NCBI GenBank assembly: GCA_963709655.1
Contig: CAVPXF010000026.1
Location: 124,001 to 188,000 of the forward strand
Reading direction: 5' to 3'
From: Roseiarcus sp963709655
GTDB lineage: Bacteria; Pseudomonadota; Alphaproteobacteria; Rhizobiales; Beijerinckiaceae
DNA: 64,000 nt
Part shown: piece by piece, positions 1-9,780 of the stretch
Layout of the letters: every line of letters starts with the position of its first letter
How positions within the stretch are numbered: position 1 is the first letter of the stretch
Notes under the pieces: model-generated
What the model saw: only the letters and a program-made list of their open reading frames with translations
Databases searched by the model: none
What the model was told of the DNA's origin: nothing
Position numbers and translations under genes: made by a program

Positions 1-657
1 CGTGAGCTCGCGCGCGACCGCCGCGGGCCGCGGGCCCAGTTCCGCGGCGAGGTCGCGAAGCGTCTCGGCAAGGCGGCTCGGCGCCTCGTAGATGACCAGT
101 GTCCCGGGCACAGCGGCAAGTGCGTTGATCCGCTCGCGCCGCGCCGCACTGCGCGGGGGCAGAAAGCCTTCGAAGAAGAAGCGATCGGTCGGCAGGCCGG
201 CGACGCAAAGGGCGGCGAGCGCCGCTGAAGCGCCCGGCGCTGCCGTGACTGCCAGTCCCGACGCGACGGCCTCAGCGACCAGCTTGAAGCCAGGGTCTGA
301 GACGAGCGGCGTGCCGGCGTCCGAGATCAGCGCCAGCGTCTGGCCCTCGGCGATGCGTCGGAGAGCCCGCGGGCGCGCTTCGGCGGCGTTGTGCTCGTGA
401 TAGGGCGAAAGCGGCGTTTTGAGGCCGTATCGCGCGAGGAGGGTGCGCGAGACACGGGTGTCCTCGGCGAGAATCGCGTCGGCGGCCGCCAGGATCGACA
501 GCGCCCGCAAGGTCACATCGGCCAGGTTGCCGATCGGCGTTGCGACGACGTAGAGCCCGGCCGCCAAAGGCGGCGCGGGAACGGCGACGCCGTGGACCAG
601 GAACGTCCGCTCGGGCCGCGCAATCGAAGGGGAGTGAAGGGGATCGTCTGGCTTCAT
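1..657 (-). CDS. rsmI: 16S rRNA (cytidine-1402-2'-O)-methyltransferase RsmI, C-terminus off the window
   Basis: RsmI 2'-O-methylates C1402 of 16S rRNA in the ribosomal decoding centre, using SAM. The reading frame is open from an ATG at 657 to the window edge, giving 219 of the usual ~280-300 residues. The N-terminal landmarks are clear: GLYVVATPIGNLAD, then LAEDTRVSRTLL, ISDAGTPLVSDPG and the SAM-site stretch ending in PGASAAL, followed by DRFFFEGFLP. The gene is divergent from the lipoprotein gene at 824, the same rsmI/yraM-type arrangement known from many proteobacteria. Only the missing C-terminus is uncertain. Confidence 0.93.
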   Translation of the reverse strand, partial: MKPDDPLHSPSIARPERTFLVHGVAVPAPPLAAGLYVVATPIGNLADVTLRALSILAAADAILAEDTRVSRTLLARYGLKTPLSPYHEHNAAEARPRALRRIAEGQTLALISDAGTPLVSDPGFKLVAEAVASGLAVTAAPGASAALAALCVAGLPTDRFFFEGFLPPRSAARRERINALAAVPGTLVIYEAPSRLAETLRDLAAELGPRPAAVARELT

Positions 658-823
658 GATCGGCGCTCCGTCCGGAGCGTCATCGACAACATAGCCAAGC
701 GCCGCTGAAAATGCCACAATTTCCGTGGAGAGGCCGCCGCGGGCGAACAAGGGGGCCGTGCGACCGGACGCGATCGCTTTGAGAGCGCCGGCCGGATGGC
801 ATTAGCTCGGGTTGGAGATTGCG

Positions 824-2032
824 ATGGTCGTTGAGTCAGGGTCGCGCGATGGCCGTTCCGGCCGCCTGACCCGGCGCGCGCTTCTCGGCGGCGGTCTCGC
901 GGCGACGCTTGCCGGCTGCAATTCGACCTCACTGATCGCGCCGGCGGCCGAGGTCGCGGCGCCGGCTACGCCTCCGCCCGCGGCGCCCGGGGCTACGGTC
1001 GGAGAGACGCTGGGAACCGGTCCCGTCCGGGTCGGTATGATCCTGCCGCTGACGCAGAACGGCGCGCCGAGCCCGCTTGGCGTGTCGATGCGCAACGCGG
1101 CGCAACTGGCGATGGACGAGTTCTCCGGCCCGTATGTCACGCTGATGATTGCGGACGACCGCTCGGCCCCGGATGGAGCCGGGCAGACCGCCCAGGCCGA
1201 GATCGGCGCGGGCGCCAGGCTCCTTCTCGGACCGGTCTACGCTAACGACGTCCGTCAGGCGGCGTCGGTCGCCAAGACCGCGGGAAAGCCTATCATCGGC
1301 TTCTCGACCGACGTAAGCGTCGCCTCCCCGGGCGTCTATCTGCTCTCGTTCCTGATCCAATCCTACGTCGACCGGATCGCCGAATTCGCCGCCTCGCGGG
1401 GAAAGCGGGCGTTCGGGCTGATGGCCCCGCAGAGCGACTACGGAAACCTCGCCGCCGCTCAGTTCCAGGAGACGGCCGGGCGCCTCAACGCGCCGGTCGT
1501 CGTGGCGGCGCGCTACGCGCCCGGCCAGCCGCAGGAGGCGGCGCAGCAGATCGCGGCGGCCGGCGCCCAGATCGACGCGCTGTTCATTCCCGATCAGGCC
1601 GAAGGCATGCCGGCGGTCGCAGGCGCTTTGGCCGCGGCGTCAGTCAAGACCCAGCTTCTCGGAACGGGCGTCTGGAACGACGCGCGCGTGTTGCGGCTGC
1701 CCCAGTTGCAGGGCGCCTGGTTCGCGGCGCCCGACAACGCGGGCTTCAACGCGCTGGCGCAGCGCTACAAGGCCAAGTTCAACAGTCAGCCGACGCGTCT
1801 AGCGACGCTGTCCTACGATGCGGTGACGCTCGCCGGGGCGCTGGCGCGCACGGCGGGGCCGGATCCGTTTAGCCAGCAGGCGCTCACCAACGTGTCCGGG
1901 TTCAACGGCGCTGACGGCGTCTTCCGCTTCCGCGCCGACGGGACCAACGAACGTGGTCTTGCGGTGATGGAGATCGACAACGACGCCGCCGTGGTGATCA
2001 GCCCGGCGCCGCGCAGCTTCGCCGGCGGGTGA
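824..2032 (+). CDS. Penicillin-binding protein activator, LpoA/YraM-like periplasmic lipoprotein
   Basis: This 402-residue protein has a twin-arginine-rich N-terminus (RRALLGGGLAATLAGC) that ends in a lipobox cysteine, so it is probably lipid-anchored and periplasmic. The rest is a type I periplasmic-binding-protein fold: VRVGMILPLTQNGAPSPLG opens the first lobe and NSQPTRLATLSYDAV lies near the end. Alphaproteobacterial proteins of this kind next to rsmI are annotated as PBP activators related to LpoA, although the alphaproteobacterial role is less tested than in E. coli. I chose ATG 824 because GGAG at 814-817 is well spaced for it; a TTG at 812 would lie upstream of that site. A stand-alone amino-acid-binding protein is the alternative. 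Confidence 0.82.
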   Translation: MVVESGSRDGRSGRLTRRALLGGGLAATLAGCNSTSLIAPAAEVAAPATPPPAAPGATVGETLGTGPVRVGMILPLTQNGAPSPLGVSMRNAAQLAMDEFSGPYVTLMIADDRSAPDGAGQTAQAEIGAGARLLLGPVYANDVRQAASVAKTAGKPIIGFSTDVSVASPGVYLLSFLIQSYVDRIAEFAASRGKRAFGLMAPQSDYGNLAAAQFQETAGRLNAPVVVAARYAPGQPQEAAQQIAAAGAQIDALFIPDQAEGMPAVAGALAAASVKTQLLGTGVWNDARVLRLPQLQGAWFAAPDNAGFNALAQRYKAKFNSQPTRLATLSYDAVTLAGALARTAGPDPFSQQALTNVSGFNGADGVFRFRADGTNERGLAVMEIDNDAAVVISPAPRSFAGG

Positions 2033-2292
2033 GGGGCGCGCGTTCGGCGCCTCATCGGGCCCGGATGGCCAGGTCAGACGGCAAAGTTGCGCCTGTCATC
2101 GCGACCAGTAACTATCCGTAACCGGGCACATGGAATGATTTGGAGAATTCGTATCTGTCACTCAATTAACCGCGTCTCAGCGGAGGGGTGCGGTCCACTT
2201 CCCAATTCTCACCTTTGTGAACCCAATTAGGCCCGTCACAATAGGGCCAAGGCGCGGGCGAATGGGGACTGGGTAAGCTGTCAGCCCCCCGC

Positions 2293-4712
2293 CTATGCAT
2301 GGGCAGCGCCCGAGGCGCGGTGAACGCGACGCGAGACAGCGTTCAACGGCGTTCTTGGCGTCGCGTCGCGTTTTGTCCTCGCGCTCGAATTCGCCTCCGC
2401 TGGCCGCTCAATAAGCCCGTCTTCAGGGCTGATCTGGCGCGTGCGGAAATGACCGACCATCGCCACAAGATCTTCCGTCTGCAAAGCCAGATCATTCCCG
2501 GCGGCGGCCGTCTCTTGCACCATCGCAGCGTTTTGCTGAGTTCATGCGCTCCATTTGGTTGACGCTGGTGCTGACCGCCTGCAGGGCCATCGCTTGCTGC
2601 TTGGCGGCGTCGGCGATTTCCGACACGACTCGATCGGTTTCGCCGACTTGCGCCAGAATGCGCTCCAGCGCGGATCCTGCGCCGCTCACGAGGGTCACTC
2701 CTTCGCCGATCTGCGTCGTCGAAGTGAGAATCAGCCCCTTGATTTCTTTCGCCGCTTCAGCCGACCGCTGGGCAAGCGCCCGGACCTCCGCCGCGACCAC
2801 GGCGAATCCGCGACCGTACTCTCCCGCCCGTGCTGCCTCGACACCTGCATTAAGGGCGAGCAGATTTGTCTGAAACGCAATTTCGTCGATCACGGCGATA
2901 ATTTGGCTGATCTGCGTCGACGACCTATGAATACGGTCCATCGCGCTCACTGCGCCGCGTACGACCTCACTGCCGGCGCTGACTTCGCGCTTTGTCTTGG
3001 AGACGATGTCGCGTGTTTCGCCGGCTGAGACGGCGGTCTTGTTGACGGTCGCGGTGACCTGCTCCAGTGCGGCCGCGGCTTCCTCCAAGCCTTTCGCCTG
3101 CCGATCGGTTCGCTTTGACAGGTCTTCGTTTGCTTGTGAAATGTCGCCGCTGGCCGAGCGGATCGAGCGCACGTTGGCCTCGATCGAGGACATCGCCTCC
3201 TGCAGCTTTCCGAGCGAAGTGTTAAAGTCGTCGCTAAGCTTGGCGTAGGATTGAGCGAAATCCATGGGCAGCCGATACCCGAGGTCGCCGTTAGCGAGGT
3301 GCGTGAGACCGTCGGCGAGCGCCTCGACCGCCTGAACCTGCTCGCGCATCGCGGTCGCGCGGACGGCGTCATTGGCGCGGCGTTGTTCTTCGGCCAGCCT
3401 CCGATCGCAATCGGCTTGCGCTTCGACTTCGCGCCTTCTCGACGGCGTTTTCGCGAAAGATCTGCACGGCGCGCGCCATGTCGCCTAATTCGTCGCGATC
3501 AAGCGCGAGCTTACCGGGGAGATTGACCTCAAGATCCCCGCTGGCCAGCGAAAGAATCGCGCGGTGAACCTTCGCCAAGCGTGAGAGGACGCCCCTCCCA
3601 ATATAGAGCCAAGCTATCGCCAAGGAGGCCAGCATGCTGGAGAGAACCAAGATCGCGAGCGCGATTTGGCTTTCGCGGATGACGGCGTCTGAGCTGGCCA
3701 TGGCCGAGGTCGCCGCCAAACGCGCCTTGTCGACAAACTCACTGACGTCTTGAGCCAGCGCGCGAGACTTGGATGCGTTGGCGATCACGATTTCGCGTTC
3801 GTCTTTGAGCTCGTCGAGCTGGGCGCCGCGCGCCTCCAGGAGGTCGTGACCTCTGTCGCCATAAGCGACAAGCGCGTCGAGCGCGGTCCGAATGGCGGGC
3901 GCAGCGCCCTCGTCTCCCAGACCGTGCGCCGCCTTCTCGGCTCTCGCGACGCTTGCAGTCAATTGATCGCGAAGCGGCGTCAGGAGGTCTCGGCTCTCGA
4001 CGCGCGAGGCTTCGATGAACAGCCCGACAATCAGGTTGCACTCGGCGCGCAAATCGCTCAGCGCCTCAAGGAACGCGGCCTCCTTGTCGCCAAGCCTATG
4101 CGCAGCCTCGGCGGCGCTGGGCAAATCCTTGGAATCGCCGATCGACTGAAGGCCGATCAGCAGGTTGAACTCAGCCTCATCGATGACGGGCGCAATTTTT
4201 TGAGTGAGGACGCGATGCGCGTTTTGCGCGCCCTCGACGAGCGCCCGGCGATCATCCGCCAGCTTGAGCCGCGCCTGAACCGCGCTGGCCAGTTGCTCGA
4301 CGCTGGCGTTCAGCGCCCGGAAGTTCGCCTTGAGCGTATCGCCGACTGCGCTATCGCCGACGCGATTGAGCTCGGCGTTCATTTCCTCGCGCTTGCTGCG
4401 CAGGCTTGCGATCCCCGACTCGAGCTCGTTTCGATCGTTGGCGTCTAGCAGCGCCGCGCTCATAGCAGAGAACTCCGCCGCCTGGCGCGAGAAGCTGAGC
4501 GCTTCCACCATCGCAGGGATACTCTCCTGTTCAGTGCGTCGGAAACTGTCGCCGACCCATTGATAGGAGATGAACGCGACCAGGCTCGCGAGGAGGGTCA
4601 AGCTCGTCACTGCCGCGAAGGCGCCGAAGAGGCGCCCTCGAATGCCAATAGACGCTGCCAATCTTCGTTTCTTGGTGCCCCCCGGCGCATTGGCCGAAAA
4701 AACATCAGTCAT
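2293..4712 (-). CDS. Methyl-accepting chemotaxis protein, frame interrupted by two single-base insertions
   Basis: Transmembrane chemoreceptor of about 805 residues once two extra bases are removed. It has an N-terminal membrane helix, a long helical periplasmic sensor region, a second helix (LVLSSMLASLAIAWL), a HAMP domain (RDELGDMARAVQIFREN), a second HAMP-like stretch and a full signalling domain with the hairpin tip EIAFQTNLLALNAGVEAARA. The frame breaks near 3425-3430 (GACTTC) and near 2538-2543 (GAGTTC). Removing one base at each restores ARVEAQAD and the family sequence TQQNAAMVQET. The tail continues to a stop at 2293. ATG 4712 follows GGTGG; TTG 4724 is an alternative. A solute-binding protein gene lies 36 bp upstream on the same strand. 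Sequencing error seems likelier than a pseudogene. Confidence 0.85.
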
Positions 4713-4748
4713 AGCGCCACCCAACTTTAGGACATTGGTTACAATCGC

Positions 4749-5966
4749 TCAGTTCAGGTTCGTAACGGGCTTAAATGTCCCGTCAGACTGGATCACCGTA
4801 AGAAAAACTTGGCTCGAACCGCGGTTGTTGCCCGGGCCGTAGTCGAGCTTGATTCCGCCCAGATCGAACCCGCCCTTGGCGATTGCGCCGAGCAGCGCGG
4901 CGCGCGTGGGCTCGCCGTCGACTCGGCCAAGCGCCTCGACCACCAATCGTCCAACAGTATAACCTTCGAGCGTAACGAAGCCGGGCTGCGCGTTGGGATC
5001 GATCGCCTTGAGGGCCGCCTGGTATCGCGACACGAGGGGAAGTGTAGTGTCGCTGGGGAACGGCACGACCTGCGTTACGATGACGTCCGCGCCGTCAGGA
5101 CCGAGCTCCTTGGCGAGCGCGTTGCTCCCGACAAAGGAAATGTTGACGAAGCGGGCGTTCATCTTGATCTGCCGAGCCAATTTGATGAATTCTGCACATG
5201 GCTTGTAGGGGCCGATGAGGATGACGGCCTCCGGATCGCCCTTGCGGATCGAGAGGAGCGCCATTTTGACCGCGATCGTATTGCGTGCGAAGTTGCCCTC
5301 GGAGGCCAGCTGCATGTTGCGGCGCTCCATGGCCTTCTGAACGCCCGCGAGCCCGGCGCGACCGAAGGCGTCATCCTGATAGAGAATGCCGATCCGGGTA
5401 AGCTTCAGATCCTTGGTCAGATGCTCCACCATCATTTCCGTTTCTTGAAAATACGAGGCGCGTACGTTTTCGACGTTGCCGAGGCTCGGATCCCGGAGGA
5501 ATTCGGCGCCGGTGAACGGCCCAATGAAGGGTAACCCGGCCTGTGCGGCGATGGGCGCGATCGCCTGCGACGTGGGCGTGCCGACAGCCCCGACCAGGCC
5601 GAAAATCTGATTTTCGTCGATCAACTGCTTGATCGCCGCGATTGATTGTGTCGGCTCGTAGCCGTCATCGCGCGAAATCAATTCAAGCTTGCGACCCTTG
5701 ACGCCTCCCTTAGCGTTCGCTTCGGCGAAAGCCGCAAGCAACCCGGTTCTCATTTCCTGACCAAGCGCCGAGGCCGGCCCCTCAAGAGCGGCCACCTGCC
5801 CGAACGTGATCTTGTCTCCGCTCACGCCGGGCTCGGCGCCGGCGGGATGAGAAAACGCAACGAGGCCTATAGCGAAAGCTAGGACCGCGCGGACGCGGGC
5901 TCGCCGAATTTCGGCAAACCCAGCCGCGGCCCAGTTGACAGCAATGGACGACAACGATTTGAACAT
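4749..5966 (-). CDS. Branched-chain-amino-acid-type solute-binding protein (LivK/Peripla_BP_6 family)
   Basis: Secreted 405-residue binding protein. A signal peptide (AVLAFAIGLVAFSHPAGA) precedes the type I periplasmic-binding fold, with the typical VSGDKITFGQVAALEGPAS opening, the lobe-2 segment RIGILYQDDAFGRAG and the late VTLEGYTVGRLVVEAL. ATG 5966 has AGGA seven bases upstream. No permease or ATPase gene is adjacent. The next gene downstream is a chemoreceptor starting 36 bp after the stop, so I infer that this protein presents its ligand to that receptor rather than feeding a transporter. The ligand cannot be told from sequence; amino acids or small amides are usual for the family. Confidence 0.88.
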   Translation of the reverse strand: MFKSLSSIAVNWAAAGFAEIRRARVRAVLAFAIGLVAFSHPAGAEPGVSGDKITFGQVAALEGPASALGQEMRTGLLAAFAEANAKGGVKGRKLELISRDDGYEPTQSIAAIKQLIDENQIFGLVGAVGTPTSQAIAPIAAQAGLPFIGPFTGAEFLRDPSLGNVENVRASYFQETEMMVEHLTKDLKLTRIGILYQDDAFGRAGLAGVQKAMERRNMQLASEGNFARNTIAVKMALLSIRKGDPEAVILIGPYKPCAEFIKLARQIKMNARFVNISFVGSNALAKELGPDGADVIVTQVVPFPSDTTLPLVSRYQAALKAIDPNAQPGFVTLEGYTVGRLVVEALGRVDGEPTRAALLGAIAKGGFDLGGIKLDYGPGNNRGSSQVFLTVIQSDGTFKPVTNLN

Positions 5967-6405
5967 CAGCACTTCCTACGATCGGATGAGAATATTCACG
6001 CCTGACGCGACGCTGATCGTCATCGGAGGCGAAAGAAATGGAGTTCGAACTCGAGCCGCCTCCGGCCGGTGGCCGGAACGACTTCAGAATTCCTCGGTCA
6101 AATCGCCGCCCGTCAGCGAGGGCTTTCGCGATGCTCGGCGCCGACCCGCAGATGCGAACGAAGCTTTGAACGAGATCCGGGTTTCGCCTCCGATGATGGG
6201 GCGGCGTCATGCCTTTGGGCCCGCCACATTTGTTGCGCCCCAACCCGTCACAGTATCAGCGTGCAGCACTTTTATTACGAAAGGCTTAGAACCACCAGGT
6301 TGGCCTCCGCACCGCCGGATCAGGGCGATGGCGCGCCACGGTGAGCTGTGAGCGGCTTCACGCCTCCTCTCACAACGCCCTGAAGCGGAAATAGCGGACG
6401 TTCGG
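5967..6405. other. Gene-free spacer upstream of the binding-protein/chemoreceptor operon
   Basis: About 440 bp between the start of the solute-binding protein gene and the stop of the GH15 gene. Both neighbours are on the minus strand, so the promoter of the binding-protein/chemoreceptor pair should lie here. I see no convincing coding sequence, RNA gene or repeat. Confidence 0.5.
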
Positions 6406-8214
6406 CTACTGAGGCTTCGGCGATCGGCTTGCGCGCGACTTGGCGCCCTCTTCGACGTTCGCGAGATTGTGAGCCGTGTTGATCAAGGCAAGATGAGAAA
6501 ACGCCTGCGGGAAGTTGCCGAGTTGCTGTTTGGCGACCGGATCGTATTCCTCGGCGAGGAGGCCGACGTCATTTCGCAGCGTGAGCAACCTCTCGAATAA
6601 GGCGCGCGCCTCTTCCTTGCGCTCGGTCAGCGCGTAATTGTCGGCAAGCCAGAAGCTGCAGGCGAGAAAAGCGCCCTCGCCCGGAGGCAGTCCGTCCGCG
6701 CCGCTTCCCGTGTCGTAACGAAGCACCAGACCATTGTGCATGAGCTTGCGCTCGATTGCGGCGATGGTGCCTTGGACCCGCGGGTCCTCCGGCGGCAGGA
6801 ATCCGACGAGCGCGATCAGGAGACAACTCGCGTCGAGCGTCGTGGCGCCGTAGGACTGCACAAACGCGTTCTGCGCGGGATCGAATCCATGCTCGCAGAC
6901 GCTCGCATGAATTTCGGAGCGCACCTCGCGCCAGCGCTCCAATGGACCGTCCAGGTTGAATTCCTCGATTGATCGGACCGCGCGATCGAAGGCCACCCAA
7001 GCCATCACCTTCGAGTGTGTGAAATGTCGTCTCTCGCCGCGCACTTCCCAAATGCCGTCGTCGGGATCGCGCCAGATGTTTTCCAGATGTTTGACCAAGG
7101 CGCGTTCAAGATCCCAGCTTTCCTCCAAGGTCGCGAGCCCAGCGCGCCTTGCCGCATAAAAGGTGTCCAGCACCTCGCCGTAGACATCGAGTTGGAGCTG
7201 CTTGACCGCAGCGTTTCCGATCCTGACCGGGCTTGCACCCCGGTAACCGGGCAGCCACGAGACGACAAATTCGTCGAGGCGTCTTTCGCCCGCGACGCCG
7301 TACATCGTCTGCACGTCGTCCGGCGAACCCGCGACGGCGCGCAAGAGCCACTGATGCCAGGCCTTCGCTTCGTCGAGGTAGGCTGAGCCAATCAGCGCGA
7401 GCAGGGTGAAGGTGGAGTCCCGAAGCCAGCAGTAGCGGTAGTCCCAGTTCCGTTCGCCGCCGATCCGTTCCGGCAGAGATGTCGTGCCGGCAGCAACAAT
7501 TCCGCCCGTCTCCCAGTGCGCCAGCGACTTGAGGGTCAGAAGCGAGCGCAGGACGGCGTCGCGCCACTCATGCTGGGCGTCGAACGTCCGCGCCCAATCA
7601 GACCACTGGGCCCTCACATTGCGCAGCGTCTCTGCGACCGGCGCGGCTCTCGGCAGCTCGGAAAACGAAGGCGACCAGGCGAGGGAGAAGCTTTTTTCCT
7701 CTCCTGCTCGAACCGTGAAGTCCGCTACCGTCCGATGATCTTCCCCCCGCGTCGGGACCGTCGTCTCGAGCAACAGCCGATCCGGACCAGCAATCAATTG
7801 CAGGCGTCCGTCGTCCTGGATCGAGACCCACGGGACAACGGATCCGTAGTCGAAGCGGACGATCAGCTCCATGCGCATCGCCACCTCGCCCTCGAGACCC
7901 GTCACGATCCGCACGAGGTCCGCAACGCGGTCGCGCCGAACCATGAAGTCGGTGACGCGAACGGCGCCGGATCCGGTGCGGAACACGGTTTCCAGGATCA
8001 GCGTGTCGTCGCTGTAGCGGCGCGAGACCGACGCAAACCCGTCCGCGGGAGCAATGAGCCATCGCCCGTGCTTGGGTTCCCCCAACAGCGCCGCGAAACA
8101 CGCCGGGCTGTCGAATCGGGGCAACCCCAGCCAGTCGATCGATCCATCGCGTCCGACCAGCGCGACGGTCTCGCAATTGCCGATGACGGCATAGTCTTCG
8201 ATGCGTCCGGGCAT
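6406..8214 (-). CDS. Glycoside hydrolase family 15 protein (trehalase/glucoamylase-like)
   Basis: A 602-residue cytosolic enzyme predicted to hydrolyse alpha-glucosidic bonds. The N-terminal beta-sandwich begins IEDYAVIGNCETVALVGRDG with IDWLGLPRFDSP. The (alpha/alpha)6 barrel carries NWDYRYCWLRDS and DDGIWEVRG, the usual position of the general acid Glu. GLLAEEYDP supplies the expected catalytic base. This architecture matches actinobacterial-type GH15 trehalases and bacterial glucoamylase-like proteins; substrate cannot be decided from sequence. The frame stays open upstream, but MPGRIEDYAVIG at 8214 matches the usual family start. The SDR remnant immediately upstream suggests a former SDR-GH15 operon. 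Confidence 0.9.
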   Translation of the reverse strand: MPGRIEDYAVIGNCETVALVGRDGSIDWLGLPRFDSPACFAALLGEPKHGRWLIAPADGFASVSRRYSDDTLILETVFRTGSGAVRVTDFMVRRDRVADLVRIVTGLEGEVAMRMELIVRFDYGSVVPWVSIQDDGRLQLIAGPDRLLLETTVPTRGEDHRTVADFTVRAGEEKSFSLAWSPSFSELPRAAPVAETLRNVRAQWSDWARTFDAQHEWRDAVLRSLLTLKSLAHWETGGIVAAGTTSLPERIGGERNWDYRYCWLRDSTFTLLALIGSAYLDEAKAWHQWLLRAVAGSPDDVQTMYGVAGERRLDEFVVSWLPGYRGASPVRIGNAAVKQLQLDVYGEVLDTFYAARRAGLATLEESWDLERALVKHLENIWRDPDDGIWEVRGERRHFTHSKVMAWVAFDRAVRSIEEFNLDGPLERWREVRSEIHASVCEHGFDPAQNAFVQSYGATTLDASCLLIALVGFLPPEDPRVQGTIAAIERKLMHNGLVLRYDTGSGADGLPPGEGAFLACSFWLADNYALTERKEEARALFERLLTLRNDVGLLAEEYDPVAKQQLGNFPQAFSHLALINTAHNLANVEEGAKSRASRSPKPQ

Positions 8215-8326
8215 TAGGACGGGACCCTCGACTTCGCCAAGATCACGCCGGGCGCAAGACGACGGACCGAAGAGGAGCCCTCGCCCGCGGACCGAAAAGG
8301 AGAGATCGCATGCCTGCCGCGAGCGA

Positions 8327-8716
8327 TCAAGGCGTGGAGGCGTCGGGCTGGACGCGCTTTCGCGTCCCGGCGAAGAGGGCGCCGGCGGCGAAGAAGACCA
8401 GCGTGCCCGCCACCACCGCGCCCACCCGCGCGACTTCGCCAACGACCAGCGACGCCTGGTTTTCGGCTTCGGCGCTGAACGAGCCGCGCACCCGGTGGAG
8501 CGCGGTGATCGAACGCTCGAGATTGTCCGGACGACCAGGCTTGACCAAGGTTTTGGTCTGCTGTCCTTTGATCGCCGTCGCCGCCAGGTACCGGTCGAGC
8601 GCGCCCGGGAGCACGAAATCGCCGAGGATCGGAAAGATCGTCGGCAGACCGAGCCAATACTCGCGCCAGCGGCCCGCCGCTGCGCGATAGACGGCGTCCC
8701 TCAGACTGGCGTCCAT
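8327..8716 (-). pseudogene. C-terminal remnant of a short-chain dehydrogenase/reductase
   Basis: The 129-residue frame resembles only the last third of SDR oxidoreductases: REYWLGLPTIFPILGDF, then PGALDRYLAATAIKGQQT and a GRPDNL segment followed by a GxF-rich tail, all typical of SDR C-termini. The Rossmann fold, NAD(P) motif and catalytic Ser-Tyr-Lys are absent. The frame begins at an ATG that overlaps the last 16 bases of obgE, so the rest of the gene appears to have been deleted up to that point. It ends about 110 bp before the GH15 gene on the same strand. The tail has one hydrophobic segment (VVAGTLVFFAAGALF), so an unrelated small membrane protein is possible but less likely. Confidence 0.6.
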
Positions 8717-9780
8717 GGCTGGGCTTCGCCGCCGGCCTCGGAGGACTCCCGCGCCCGACCCGCATCGATCGCGGCCATCGTCGCGCGCAGGACGTCCGTA
8801 ATCCCGGCGTGGGTCGCGGTCGACAGCATGAGAGGCCGGGCGCGACGGGCGCTGGGCGCCGCGGGCGGACCATAGCTTCGAATCGCGCGCTTCAGGCGCT
8901 CGGCCTGTCTGGCCAGCGTCTCCTCGTCTACGGCGTCGACCTTTGAGAGGGCGACGATCTCGGGCTTGTCGTCCAGCCCTTCCCCATAGGCCGAGAGCTC
9001 GCGCCGGATGGTGCGGTAGTCCGCGCCGGCGTTCGCTCCGGTCGCGTCGACCAGGTGAACGAGCGCGCCGCAGCGCTCGACATGGCCGAGGAAGCGGTCG
9101 CCGAGACCGTGACCCTCGTGCGCGCCCTCGATCAGGCCGGGAATGTCGGCGAGGACGAAATCGCGTCCGTCGACCTTCACCACGCCGAGCCCCGGATGAA
9201 GCGTGGTGAAGGGGTAGTCGGCGATCTTGGGCTTGGCGGCCGAGACGGCAGCGAGGAAGGTCGACTTGCCTGCGTTCGGCAGTCCGACGAGGCCGGCGTC
9301 GGCGATCAGCTTCAGGCGCAGGATCAAGGTGCGCTCGATCCCCGGCAGGCCGGGGTTGGCGTGGCGGGGAGCGCGGTTGGTCGAGGTGGTGAAATGAGCG
9401 TTGCCGAAGCCGCCGTTGCCGCCCTTGGCGATGACGACGCGCTCGCCCTCGCTGGTCAGGTCGGCCAGCATGGCGCCCGTCTCTTCCTCGAACACCTGGG
9501 TGCCGACCGGGACCTTCAGCACCGCGTCGGCGCCGCGGCCGCCGGCGCGGTTGCGGCCCATGCCGTGCATGCCGGTCTTGGCCTTGAAGTGCTGCTGGTA
9601 GCGGAAGTCGATCAACGTGTTGAGGCCCGCGGCGCATTCGACCAGGACATCGCCGCCGCGCCCGCCGTCGCCGCCGTCCGGTCCGCCGAACTCGATGAAC
9701 TTCTCGCGCCGGAACGATACGCAGCCGGCGCCGCCGTCGCCGGATCGGACATAAACGCGGGCCTGATCGAGGAACTTCAT
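8701..9780 (-). CDS. obgE: Obg-family GTPase (CgtA)
   Basis: Essential ribosome-associated GTPase acting in 50S assembly and stress control. The 359-residue protein has the glycine-rich Obg domain (SGDGGAGCVSFRREK, GGPDGGDGGRGGDV), then a GTPase domain with the P-loop GLPNAGKSTF, switch residues around DYPFTTLHP, the G3 motif DIPGLIEGA and the G4 motif ALSKVDA. The C-terminal tail is short, as in alphaproteobacteria. Its ATG overlaps the stop of the upstream GNAT gene by four bases, and rpmA/rplU lie further upstream, so the group is probably one ribosomal operon. Confidence 0.97.
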   Translation of the reverse strand: MKFLDQARVYVRSGDGGAGCVSFRREKFIEFGGPDGGDGGRGGDVLVECAAGLNTLIDFRYQQHFKAKTGMHGMGRNRAGGRGADAVLKVPVGTQVFEEETGAMLADLTSEGERVVIAKGGNGGFGNAHFTTSTNRAPRHANPGLPGIERTLILRLKLIADAGLVGLPNAGKSTFLAAVSAAKPKIADYPFTTLHPGLGVVKVDGRDFVLADIPGLIEGAHEGHGLGDRFLGHVERCGALVHLVDATGANAGADYRTIRRELSAYGEGLDDKPEIVALSKVDAVDEETLARQAERLKRAIRSYGPPAAPSARRARPLMLSTATHAGITDVLRATMAAIDAGRARESSEAGGEAQPWTPV

